In this document: one piece after another, positions 51,330 through 61,036 of the stretch | Layout of the letters: the number at the start of each line of letters is the position of its first letter | Numbering within the stretch: the stretch's first letter is position 1 | Assembly: GCF_000165425.1 (NCBI RefSeq) | Contig: NW_001799066.1 | Coordinates: 310,001 to 374,000, forward strand | Origin: Paramecium tetraurelia | Lineage: Eukaryota; Ciliophora; Oligohymenophorea; Peniculida; Parameciidae | Direction of reading: 5' to 3' | Length of the DNA: 64,000 bases | Position numbers and translations under genes: made by a program | Notes under the pieces: generated by a model | Seen by the model: the letters and a program-made list of their open reading frames with translations, nothing else | Told to the model about the DNA's origin: nothing | Databases searched by the model: none

Positions 51330-51390
51330 AATAAATTACCATATTTTCAAAACATTATTTATTTCTGTTTTTATAGAGTAATATACGAGA

Positions 51391-53204
51391 ATGGAGGATT
51401 AGGACCAAATGTTGTTAAAGAGTTTGCAACTTTAAGGTATTTAGATATCAACGCAATCTCTCCCTCAAGTAAGACTTACTTTTATGGATAGCTAACATGT
51501 GAAGACTTGATAAATATTTTCTTATAATTTTTTCAATTGAGTGGAACTTAGGCTTTTGAAATCAGCTCAATAAAATCAATCAAGAGTTCATTTAGAAAGG
51601 CAGGGAAGATTCAAGAGATGCTCTTTCCAATTGGTATTAGAATTGACATTCAATCCATTGTGAATCCTAATCCTTAAGAATCAAGAAAGATTATTGTAAG
51701 TTTGCTTGCCAAATTGAGTTAATCGAATAAAAAAGAAACTGGGGCTAAGCATCTCACATTCGAAGAGAGATTATAAGAGGAGAAGGCTACTTTTAGGACC
51801 AATTAAATATAGAATTTCTTTCAAGAATGGGTTAACCCCTCCTTATGTTCTTTTCCAGAAATTGAGTAACGATTCCTAAGATTGCATGTGCTCAATATTT
51901 TAAAGAAAGAGCCATTAATTAAGCAAGTAGCCAATAAAGGAGTAAGAAAACATTTATATCACTCAATTGTTAGAGTTATGGATCATCACTTATAAAAGAA
52001 GGATTTGGATTAGCCCCTCTAAGAGAGATTATAATTAATTAAGAAAATTAGGAGATCTGATGACCCTGACAGTGTTCTAGGGCAATTTAAAGGGTAATTC
52101 CAAGCTGAAGCTGAAAAGAATGATTGGGAAGATATCTAGAAAGGAAATAGATAATTGAAGAGAGCAATCAAATTATTAAAAGAAGAAGATAAGGAAGAGG
52201 AGCAAGCAAGAAAATAAAAGGAAGATGAAAATCAAGGTTTGTTCAATCTAGAAATACAATTTTAAGAAGAGGTAAAAGAAATCTAATAAGAAATTTAAGA
52301 CACTTAAGAAGCAAAATCGGAGATTAGCGCTTTGCTTGAAGATATTTAGACTAAATTGATAGAACAATAAAAGATATATGACAAGTTATAAAAAAGGAGA
52401 TAAAAATTGGAAGATGTAAATTAGAAATCTTAAGATACTTATTCACAATTACAATCTGAAAATAAGGATAAGTAATAAGAATTAGAAAGTGCACATTCTA
52501 TTCTATAATAAATTGAGTCAAAGAAAGGGAATGATCCAGAAATTCAATAACTTGAATAAGAAATTGAAAACATCAGGATCGAATGGGAAAAAGAAAAAGT
52601 CTTATAGTAAAATGAAGCTGATGATTTGGCTCAATAAGTTTAAGATAGAAAATTAAAATTGGAATAGATCTAAGATAAAATGAGGAGATTGTAAGAGGAG
52701 AACCAAATGATCAGAAATCAGGGAAGAGTCAATTTAGAATACAAAGAGAAATTATTAGTTGATCTTTAAAATTAGCCCAAAGAAATTGCAAGAAATCAAT
52801 ACATTAAAAAAATTGTGGATTTGAAGAGTCAATTGGAAAAACAAAAAGCAGAATATCTAAAATAAGCCAAAGAATTATCTTAATTAGAAGATTCATTATA
52901 ATTTTAAGACAATATGATCAATAGGTATTGCATTGAGATTGAGAATCTCATTAATCAGGATCCTAAGAAATCAGAGACAGTGGTTAAATAAATTTAAAAA
53001 TAATATTCAGATTATAAAATTGTTTATAAGCAATGTGCTGAATCTATGCGTAATATTGGAGAAAAGAGAATTCAAATATATGATACAGAATTAAAAATGG
53101 AGGATATTTTACTTAAGGGATACAAAAAGAATGTAGAAAAACTAAGATAAGATTTAACAGATATTTAAGCGGAAAATAAAAATCTAGAAAAACAGAGAAG
53201 ATGA
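51391..53204 (+). CDS. CCDC22: CCDC22 homologue (CCC/Commander complex), 596 aa
   Basis: ATG 51,391 (MEDQDQMLLKSLQLQGIQIS), one 23-nt intron (51,469-51,491), TGA 53,202-53,204; 597 codons. The N-terminus matches the NDC80-NUF2 calponin-homology-like domain of CCDC22 (LIHSL-type start; FRKAGKIQEMLFPIGI; SRKIIVSLLAKLSQ). From about residue 230 it is coiled coil. The C-terminal block KEIARNQYIKKIVDLKSQLE followed by a second helix ending in LRQDLTDIQAENKNLEKQRR corresponds to the conserved CCDC22 end. CCDC22 pairs with CCDC93 and COMMD proteins in the CCC/Commander complex, which returns membrane proteins from endosomes to the surface. No other subunit is seen in the window. Confidence 0.82.
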
Positions 53205-53248
53205 TTATTTATTAATGAATTTTAGAGCATTATTAATTTTAATATTAA

Positions 53249-53744
53249 ATGACTGAAAAATATTGGCAAAGATATAAAGAAACTCATGATAAGGATCCTC
53301 TAAATACAAACGAATTATGGGTTAGAGTCAAGTAGGATTTAAAAAGAAGAGAAAAGCCAAAGCATCATCTTGAATTGTATTCCTATTGCAGAACCGAGAA
53401 TCCTTATATAAAATAAATTAAGAGCTCTCCAAATATCACAATGGAGACAGTGGCAGAATTAATTTGCAGATAATCAGCATGTGAATTGTAGTATTGTATG
53501 AGTCTCCAAAAATTGGCAGTGGAAAATAGCAGATCTAAAATAGAGTAACAGTAAAATGCAATCAAATAGTTTATAGGGATGTCGAGATCAATACAAAACT
53601 ATGACCACTTGCATTATGAATGAGAAGACTAGAATAAAATAAAAGGAAGAAGAATTAAGAAATCTTGTATTAGGTTTAGAATAACCAGAAATTAAATAAG
53701 AGCCTTAAAAATAACATCTTCTTAAGGAAGAACCTGTTATGTGA
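53249..53744 (+). CDS. Twin-Cx9C (CHCH-type) protein, 156 aa
   Basis: ATG 53,249, 25-nt intron 53,545-53,569, TGA 53,742-53,744; 157 codons. The first cysteine pair is CRQSACELQYC (nine residues between the outer Cys); after a helix follows CRDQYKTMTTC (again nine). This is the twin Cx9C pattern of the helix-hairpin-helix proteins oxidised by Mia40 in the mitochondrial intermembrane space, close to the CMC1/CMC2 type (CxxQ...MxxC with EK). The N-terminus is charged (MTEKYWQRYKETHDKDP) and the tail is Gln/Glu/Lys-rich. A role in respiratory-complex assembly is inferred. The intron is essential: without it the second Cx9C is out of frame. Confidence 0.7.
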
Positions 53745-54049
53745 TTATTAATTGTTAAATTTATTTAATACAATCAATTATTTTAGGAAATAATTTGGAC
53801 AATCTTTAGATAATTAAAGAGGTCATTATCTTACTAAAAAGATCATTGAAAATCAGAAAATAAAGAAAGTTTCCATAATCAAATCTAAAATAACAAGATA
53901 AACACTTCCATTTTAGATAATTAGCACAGCTATAAATAAAAGTTGTTAATCCGCAATTAAATTTTAATAAACATACTCAAAATTCTTAATACGGACTATA
54001 TAGAGTAATCATATAAAATTAAATGATTGAATACATTAATATAATTTGT
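53745..54049. other. Short region with an ATG-less open frame
   Basis: Between the CHCH gene and the convergent EF-hand gene. A plus-strand frame to TGA 54,028-54,030 reads RGHYLTKKIIENQKIKKVSI...IKFQQTYSKFLIRTI, basic and protein-like, but has no ATG and no obvious intron linking it upstream. Possibly an unrecognised small gene; not called. Confidence 0.3.
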
Positions 54050-55359
54050 TCATATAATTTTTTCATTTTAAATTTGTTTTCTTTCCTTCTCTTTTTCCAT
54101 TAGTTCTTACTTATCTTAAATAATTCTTCTCATTGGACCTTCTACAAAGTCTTATAATTATTATATCGACATCTTAATATACAAATAGTAAATACTTTAT
54201 CCAAAGTTGAATGTTCATTTATATAACTTTCAAAACCTTTAAAGTATAATTCGAAACCATCGTTTGAGAGAGTATCTCTTAATACTTAGCAGGATTACTG
54301 ATTATTCAGACTGCCTACGTTGTTAGTATCTCTTTTAAGAAAATACCTCTTGACAATAGATTTGCAAATGTCTACTCCCTAAGCCAATGATAAGAAATTA
54401 AACCATTCCTAATATGATTGCTTACTAAATTACTTATAGAGAAATGCTTCCACTCTTATCTTTATCTAATTAGGCAAACCTTTTTTTGGCATCTTTAATT
54501 ATGATCCCTTCAAATCCATAAATTAAGTAAGGCAATTCTCTCACAGATATAGTACCATCATCATTGATATCAGTTGCCTTGAATGCTGACCAAGCATAAT
54601 TGATTTCATCCTTGACTCTATCAGAAACTAGTTTCTTTCTTTGTAATAGTTGACTGTAGCTTTCTTCAGCTTAGTTAATGTAGTCTTAAATCCATTTCTC
54701 TTGATCCCGTTTGAACAAGGCTTTAGAATCGAAAATCTCTCGAGTTCTTCTCTTAGCATTTTAATAGGTTTGAGTTAAGGCATATTTTAATAAAAAATCC
54801 TAAAGTTGATAGTTGTTATCCAACCAATAATATAGTTCTTCATATGAGATGGTACGATCTAGATTTTTGTCTATTTCAATAAAAATGGCATCAACATAAT
54901 ATTCAATATCAGTAAATCCAGGAGGTTTCATCTTGACAATTTTGCACAATGCTCTGATGGCTGTTTAGAAAATCATGATAAGTTCGATCTTTTCAAGCTT
55001 TTGAGATTTGTCCAAATCGAATACTTAACTTATGTATTTGACCTTAGTAGCAAAATCGGTATCAGAAAAAATGATCTAATTCTAAAAGTATCACTTACTA
55101 AAACTGCTTGACTCTCATAGATATCTGTTTAGCCATCTGTACTATGATTATTCTCGAGAGTCTCAAACATTTCACCACAATGTTATTTAAGTATGTCATG
55201 ATAGACATCAAAGAATTCACCCAAGGATAACAAATTAGTTGCTGGGTAATTTTATTGTACATATTTGGAAACCTTTTGAATTTCAGGTAAGTTTAGTTAT
55301 CTTAAAAATTGTAATAATCCCTAATTTGGATTTGCTTGTTGGTTGAAGTAATTACCCAT
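54050..55359 (-). CDS. EF-hand calcium-binding protein, 412 aa
   Basis: Minus-strand ATG 55,359 (MGNYFNQQANPNQGLLQFLR; MGN may be N-myristoylated) to TGA 54,052-54,050. Introns: 55,076-55,098, 54,409-54,433 and 54,173-54,195 (AAG acceptor); exactly 413 codons. Four EF-hand-like loops are visible: FDLDKSQKLEKIE (about residue 105) and IEIDKNLDRTISYEE (about 155) are degenerate. DINDDGTISVRE (about 255) and DKDKSGSISLQEW (about 290) are canonical calcium loops. Between the pairs lies a charged helical linker. The C-terminal tail is MRRIIQDKQELMEKEKERKQ, helical and basic. No kinase or other catalytic part, so it is probably a calcium sensor or adaptor. It is convergent with the CHCH gene and divergent from the coiled-coil gene at 55,519. 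Confidence 0.8.
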
Positions 55360-55518
55360 TTATTTATTAATTAATTCAGTCTACGATTATGGGAAAACCT
55401 AATAATACTATCAATTGTTTAATCGATAAAATAATATTATACTCATTTCACTATCATCTTGAATTAAAAACATCTATTTTCTATTAGGTGAACATCTATA
55501 TATTATTAATTAATTATT

Positions 55519-57802
55519 ATGCAGTTACTGAATTTAGATCAACTAGTTTATCCAATTATGATGTAAATTAGAGCACTTAGGGAAGTTAAATAATAGGATT
55601 TAATGATATAGTCGATCCTTGTAAGTATTCAATTAAGGTAGGAATGTCAAAACAAAGTGGAATGCTTGGTTTTGTGTTTAATGAAATTTGCATTAGATTA
55701 CGTTATAGATGGCCCAAATAAAGTTTAAATATAGTATCATTACGAGAGAAGCATAATTAAATAAGAACTCAATTGTAAATTACAGCGTTTGCAAGAATTT
55801 CTTAGTAAATATGAATTTTCAAAGCTCAAAAGATAAATCGATGAAGAAATTTAAAACCCAGAAGGATTTAGTGAGACTTCTAGTGATAATGAATAAGAAA
55901 GTTTCTAAATTAAATTGGTATAACGTCTATTAATAAGACAGGTCATCTTAAAGAATTTAGCCCTGAAATTCAAAAATTGAATGCTATTATCCAGGATTTG
56001 AAGTCGTAATTATAATCATATGAAGCCAAAGAAATGAGGAGAAGAAATTCTATTGATTAATTAACTACTGCGCATTTTAAAGAAGTTTAAGCATTGAAAT
56101 AATAGATTAGAATTTAAAGTTAAGAGGAAGAACTTAACGAATATATAGAAGTCATATATTTTGATAGAACTTCCACTTTAGAACCAGAGATCTGTGAAAT
56201 GATGAATGAAAAAATTAGGAATATTAAATAACAATATGAAAGATATGTCTAATAGTTTATGTAGAGAAAAAAATCATAAATAATTGAACCTATCTAAGCA
56301 AAACAAAAAGATGAATCGAATAGATCCGTTGAAAATTTAACAGAAAAAGAATTGACTAAACTACTTTTGAATAAACAATCGAATCCCTATATAATTTGGA
56401 AGTTGATTGAAGAATAAAGATCTTGTAGATTTTTACTTTGTGTTTTAACCAATCAAGAAAAGCAATATGGGATTTCTTACAAGGAGATAAATGAGATATT
56501 AAGATGCAATAAACAGGACCTAAGAAAACTGCAAGAAATAAAAAATTAGATGTAGGAGTCGGAAATCTTATTGTCTGCTCAATTTGCAATTTAAATATAA
56601 TCGTATAAAAGATAAGTGGTAAATCTTACTTCCTAAATCTAAGAGTAATCTGCCTATTATTCACAATAGATAAAAATTTAATCAGATAAAAATCTAAATG
56701 AGAACTCATTGTAATTACAGTTACAAATAGATTTTTTCAATAAAAAGATATAATAGTTACTAAACGATAACACCAATTGCAAATTAGAAATAGATAAATT
56801 ATAGATTACAATTAAATCACAATAGCAATAAATATAATTTATGCATGACAATACTAAGTTGTTATATACAATTATTGATTCAAAAGCACAACTTTATTCT
56901 TAGTTAGATAAATTTGATTGGTCTAAAGATTAATTCAAGATAATTTCAACAATCCAACAATAAATAGCAAATATAGACCCATTTTTATGTGTACTATTTT
57001 AATCCCAGTAGTCACTTCTACTTTTTCAACATCAAGCTTATAAAATAGCATCAAATGTAGATATAACTCCCCTCTCAAAATGTACTCAAACAGAGGAAAA
57101 AGATTAAATGTAATGCATAATATTAAATTAACCCACTTCAGATCGAGAAAATAAATTTAAAAAAGTTAATAAACATACTTAAACTAATTAAGTGAATTAA
57201 TATTCTACAAGGAAAATAAATAAAACTGAAAATCTCTTGGATTCTAAACATCTGTAGATTAATCAAATGAAATTTAAATAGAGGATTGAAAATGATGTAT
57301 TTGATAGATTGTTTGAAAACTCATAAAAAGTGAATCAAAAAATGTAGTAATTGAGACCATTCATAGAAAGAATGAATGAAAAAGAATTTTCTGACATTTT
57401 GTAGATCTTCAACTCTTTATAATATGATCATTCAAATGATAAATTTTAATTAGATCTATCATCTCCTAATAATCAAATTATAGAATTACCATAACAAAAA
57501 CCTCCATCATTGGATTTGACTTAAAGATCACTAAAATTTATGAATACTCTTAAATAGAATAAACTTAACATTCAAAAGAAACCTAGCAGATCTGTCGATT
57601 AAAGCTAAGCCTATTAATAAGCTAATTAGTATAAATTTTATTTAATTTTAGACTTTTTACCGATTTGGATAAACAAAGAGCATAAGCCCAATTCTAATTT
57701 TAATAAAGCCGTACAGGATCATTAAATAGAAGAATTTCTCGATTTATCCCTACTTCTTTGGATGAAAAAATAAAGTAAAAAAGATTGTTTTCTATAAACT
57801 GA
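55519..57802 (+). CDS. Long coiled-coil protein, about 746 aa
   Basis: ATG 55,519 (MQLLNLDQLVYPIMMQIRAL), introns 55,918-55,937 (20 nt, ends AAG) and 57,629-57,651 (23 nt); a possible 21-nt intron near 55,611 does not alter the frame. TGA 57,800-57,802; 747 codons. Residues about 80-480 are mainly coiled coil (LNCKLQRLQEFLSKYEFSKL; KIRNIKQQYERYVQQF; LQLQLQIDFFNKKIQQLLND). It ends with a Ser/Arg/Gln-rich tail (SRTGSLNRRISRFIPTSLDE). No motor, enzyme or membrane signature. A cytoskeletal, basal-body or ciliary role is plausible from composition only. Its stop is 9 bp from the stop of the convergent cytochrome c gene. Confidence 0.78.
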
Positions 57803-57811
57803 TTCAAATAT

Positions 57812-58187
57812 TCACAAACTCTTCAAGAATTGAATAATATCTGCTCTTTCTTAAGGATTAGCAATCTTTGTTTATGCCATTTTAGTATCTCTAAAATAAG
57901 CTTTTGGATCTTTAAGAAATAGAAACATGTTTTTTTCAGTCCAAGTCTCATTACAATTTCTCATTGATTTAGAGTAATGAAACAGAGTTGATCCTATTCT
58001 TTTCCCCATAATTTTTCTTGATTGATGATTTTAATTGATACTTTAATGTTGGTGCAGCTAATTCTTATTTATCATCTTCAAAATTGTGACAAGCACCACA
58101 CTTAAACTCAAACATCTGCTATCCCCTTTTTGCATCGCCATTAGGAATCTAAACCTATTCATTAACATCAAATCTCGATTAAGACAT
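57812..58187 (-). CDS. Mitochondrial cytochrome c, 116 aa
   Basis: Minus-strand ATG 58,187 to TGA 57,814-57,812. It reads NGDAKRGQQMFEFKCGACHN with the CxxCH haem-attachment site, then APTLKKIMGKRIGSTLFHYS (equivalent of the GPNLHGLFGRKTG segment), TWTEKNMFLFLKDPKAYF, and TKMAQTKI with the axial Met ligand. It ends ERADIIQFLKSL as other cytochromes c do. The 25-nt intron 58,017-58,041 ends AAG and must be removed to keep the protein, a strong case for a non-TAG acceptor. 117 codons, close to normal length. It carries electrons from complex III to complex IV in the intermembrane space. The Gly-Pro usually after the haem region is Ala-Pro here. Confidence 0.92.
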
Positions 58188-58545
58188 TAAAATTGTAATA
58201 AAAATTATTTATTCAAAATAACTTTAAATTGTACCTCTTAAGAATGATTATAATATCCCAATTAATTTTTTATAATATAAATATTGCTGATATCCTTTAG
58301 TTACATATTTGTATGAATTTATCATAAAAGATACAGAATTTTAGAAAAATATTAATTGAATTTTTGATTAATTATAAATTAAATTAATATCTAAAAGATT
58401 TCGCTATTTTAATATAATTTAAGTGATATCTTAATCTAAAATGTTGATTAAATTTCCTCTTTTTAAAATTGATTGCAAATTAATGAATCTTTAAATATAA
58501 TTGTAGCTAATTAAATGTAATTATTAAATAAATATTAAATTAGGA
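58188..58545. other. Intergenic, nothing seen
   Basis: About 360 bp of very AT-rich DNA between the cytochrome c start and the end of the RING gene. No protein-like frame or structured element noticed. Confidence 0.5.
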
Positions 58546-59373
58546 TCATTTAATAGAGGATCTACACATAGGGCATATTGGTTTTTGTTTGACCCAGTTG
58601 TCTATACATTCCTTATGATAAGAGTGATCACATTGAAGAACTATATATTTATCTGTTATTTTCTCTAAACAAATTATACAATCTAGTTCAGTTTCCAAAC
58701 ATGTTTTCTCTTGTAACTAGATATTTACATTTTCTATTGGGTAATTCTGTAGTGTTATTTGATTATTTCTTCTGAAATTGAAATTGGAAAATAAAAATAA
58801 AAAGCAACATTTAATTACACCTAGAAAGGGAAGTAATAGTAATTAAAATCTTCTAGCAAAATATAAGGTGATTTCTAAAAGGATGATATATGAATAAGAA
58901 TTAATAGATGCTTATATGTATCTATATACTTCATAAGGTGTAGATAAAAAGAGAACGATTTCAAAACTAAGTAGGATACAAATTGATACATTAAATTAGA
59001 GATTTTGACTATCAAGAAATTTGTGTGATATATTATTATGCTGTTGTTTAATTGATCTGAATCAAAAGATTATAGATTATTAAATGGTTCACTCCAATTA
59101 TAATCAAAATTTTAAACTTAGTTTTTGTGTTTATAAATTAAGTATGAGTAATAATGGGTTAAAGCTATGCTCTTTTCTAATGAGGAAAAGTATATTTACC
59201 TAAATAAAAACTATTAATGAACTCTAATAAAATTTGTATAATGTAGTATTCTTTTGAATAAAGCAAATAGTTATCAAGTATACAATAACTTCAATGTATT
59301 TTATGAGTAAATCAGTTCTAATATTTCTTAAGAGTTTCTTTAAATTTTATAGGATAATTTATTATTAATCCAT
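58546..59373 (-). CDS. Membrane-anchored RING-H2 E3 ubiquitin ligase
   Basis: The C-terminal end (TGA 58,548-58,546) carries a RING-H2 finger: ELDCIICLEKI, LQCDHSYHKECIDNW, PICPMCRSS (C-x2-C, C-x-H-x2-H-x2-C, C-x2-C). Upstream are several hydrophobic helices (SINSYSYIILLEITLYF; FQLLLLPFLGVIKCCFLFLF) and the juxtamembrane QNYPIENVNIQL. This is the layout of ciliate multi-pass RING ligases that ubiquitinate membrane proteins. A 23-nt intron at 58,967-58,989 is well supported. The probable start is ATG 59,373 (MDQQQIILQNLKKLLRNIRT), but its frame meets the middle exon only if one extra base is skipped between about 59,180 and 59,290. The 5' structure is therefore uncertain. Confidence 0.72.
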
Positions 59374-59396
59374 TTAATATAAATTAATGATCAATT

Positions 59397-59761
59397 TTCT
59401 AATTCAAGAGCTAGCAAGAGCAGATGATTAATACGGTATGGGATATCTGTGATGAATTTGAATGTCAAAATTTTGGAATTAGAACTAAAAGAGTTATAAT
59501 TGAATTTGAGTGAAAAGCATATTATTCAAGATGATTTATAAATTTGATAATCAACAATGCAATTCTAAATACTTGAGAAATATAATTGTTATTAAATTTG
59601 AAAAAGAAATAGAAATAAAATAGAATTACACAAGAGTGAAGAGAAAAAGAATAAAATAAAGATAATAATTACAGATTTTTATATGTTGCTTAGAATTAAA
59701 TTTAATAGATCATTAATTTTAGCTATAGATGTGCATTAACTTAATAACATTCTAGGCTTGA
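59397..59761 (+). pseudogene. Small frame-broken gene, unidentified
   Basis: Starting 23 bp from the RING gene start, ATG 59,397 reads MINFLIQELARADDQYGM. Skipping one base leads to DICDEFECQNFGIRTKRVII, another to SEKHIIQDDL, and a third to NQQCNSKYLRNIIVIKFEKE, ending at TGA 59,759-59,761. Each step is a +1 shift and the joined pieces look like one helical, basic protein of about 120 residues. No intron explains the shifts. No family was recognised. Decayed gene or sequence errors. Confidence 0.3.
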
Positions 59762-59937
59762 ATCTAAATGCCATATTTACAATAAGAATTTAGAACTTCG
59801 TTTTGAACACATTATTAACAAAATTTCACTTAAGAAAAAGCCATGACATTTATTTATAAACCTGTTTAATAAGAGATAGAGTTTGTTTGATTTTAAAATT
59901 ATGTTGGTATTATATATTATGATGAAATCAATACTTT

Positions 59938-61029
59938 CTACTCCAGGGTTTATCATCTGGAATTTCTGATTTGGATGCAAATTGATTAGCTTTTGCTTAA
60001 GGGTTCTACTCGAAGTATTTCTTGGCTTCTTCATATATTTGATAATCTTCTGAATATTTCTACATATCTAAAGATTGAATTAATAATATGTTTACTCTCT
60101 GAAAATTAGCTTAAATCTTATTCATATTAATCTTATTGACTTTTCAAGTTTTCGGAATCCATGAACATGGGTGGTTGTTATTTCATGAATACTCTTTGCT
60201 CAATAAATTCTTCATCCTCGTATTCTAATGGGAAATTCAATTCAGCTATTTTCTACAAGGCTTCTTCTTCAGTGCCCCTTTATTATTTTATGAATCTTTC
60301 ATCGGTGTCTATAACAATCTAATTCGATAGGTCATCATACTTATCTGAAATTCTTTGATGTCTCTTCCCCATGGACTTAGGCTAATTCTAGTAACTCCTA
60401 TTTATATTCTCTCAAAATCTGCAATTCTTAAGGAGTAATATCCCTTAAATATTTAGCTGGAGATCCTGCCCATACTTCTCCTTATTTGACTTCTGTGCCT
60501 TCTGGAACAAGAGAACCTGCTGCAACAATTCCTTGAATATTTGCACCTTCTTTAATCGTTGATCCCATGCCAATAAATGCATCATCACCTATAGTACACC
60601 CTTGTAAATTAGAATTTGGTCCAACTAAAGAGTTGTTGCCAACTGTAATTGCTTTGGTTGCTTTTATGTACACATTATCTTAAATAAGAGAATTCTTTCC
60701 CACTGTTATTGAATTATTATCTGCTCTTAATGTTGCCCCATACCATATAGATGAGCTATCAAATCAATATCTTAACCTTACTTTTATTTTAAAATAACAT
60801 TTCCAATCAATACTGAATTTGGGGCTGTAAATATGGCATCTCCAATCTAGGGTTTATGTCCCTTTGCTTCCACTTATCTCAAACATTACACTAAACGATC
60901 ATCGCTGGTCTCGCTTCCCAAAATATCATTCCCCTAGGTTAATAAGCTCTTTCCTAGTCTTCTATAGTAAGGACCAACTGTATTAAGCACAAAGGAGTCA
61001 AATAATTGGAGAATCTTAACTTTGAACAT
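59938..61029 (-). CDS. Gamma-carbonic-anhydrase-like protein (complex I), zinc ligands lost, 337 aa
   Basis: Minus-strand ATG 61,029 to TGA 59,940-59,938; introns 60,756-60,781, 60,319-60,340 and 60,068-60,095; 338 codons. Residues about 75-190 form left-handed beta-helix repeats: APNSVLIGNVIL, SSIWYGATLRADNNSITVG, GDDAFIGMGSTIKEGANI, and the closing QGEVWAGSPAKYLRDITPQE, typical of mitochondrial gamma-CA. The three zinc-binding His are replaced: YIKATK for the first, LVGPNSNLQGC for the second and third, so it should not be an active carbonic anhydrase. In plants and ciliates, gamma-CA and CA-like proteins form a trimer on the matrix side of respiratory complex I. Beyond residue about 220 is an unusual, charged Gln/Glu-rich C-terminal extension of about 110 residues. 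Confidence 0.85.
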
Positions 61030-61036
61030 AATTATT
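61030..61036. promoter_or_regulatory. 7-bp divergent gap between gamma-CA-like and importin-alpha-like starts
   Basis: Only seven bases (AT-rich) separate the two start codons. Regulatory sequence for each gene must lie in the other's coding region or act bidirectionally. Confidence 0.5.

Noticed and set aside
53790..54030. Separate small basic protein gene
   Set aside because: Protein-like but lacks any ATG and cannot be joined to the CHCH gene with a normal-length intron.
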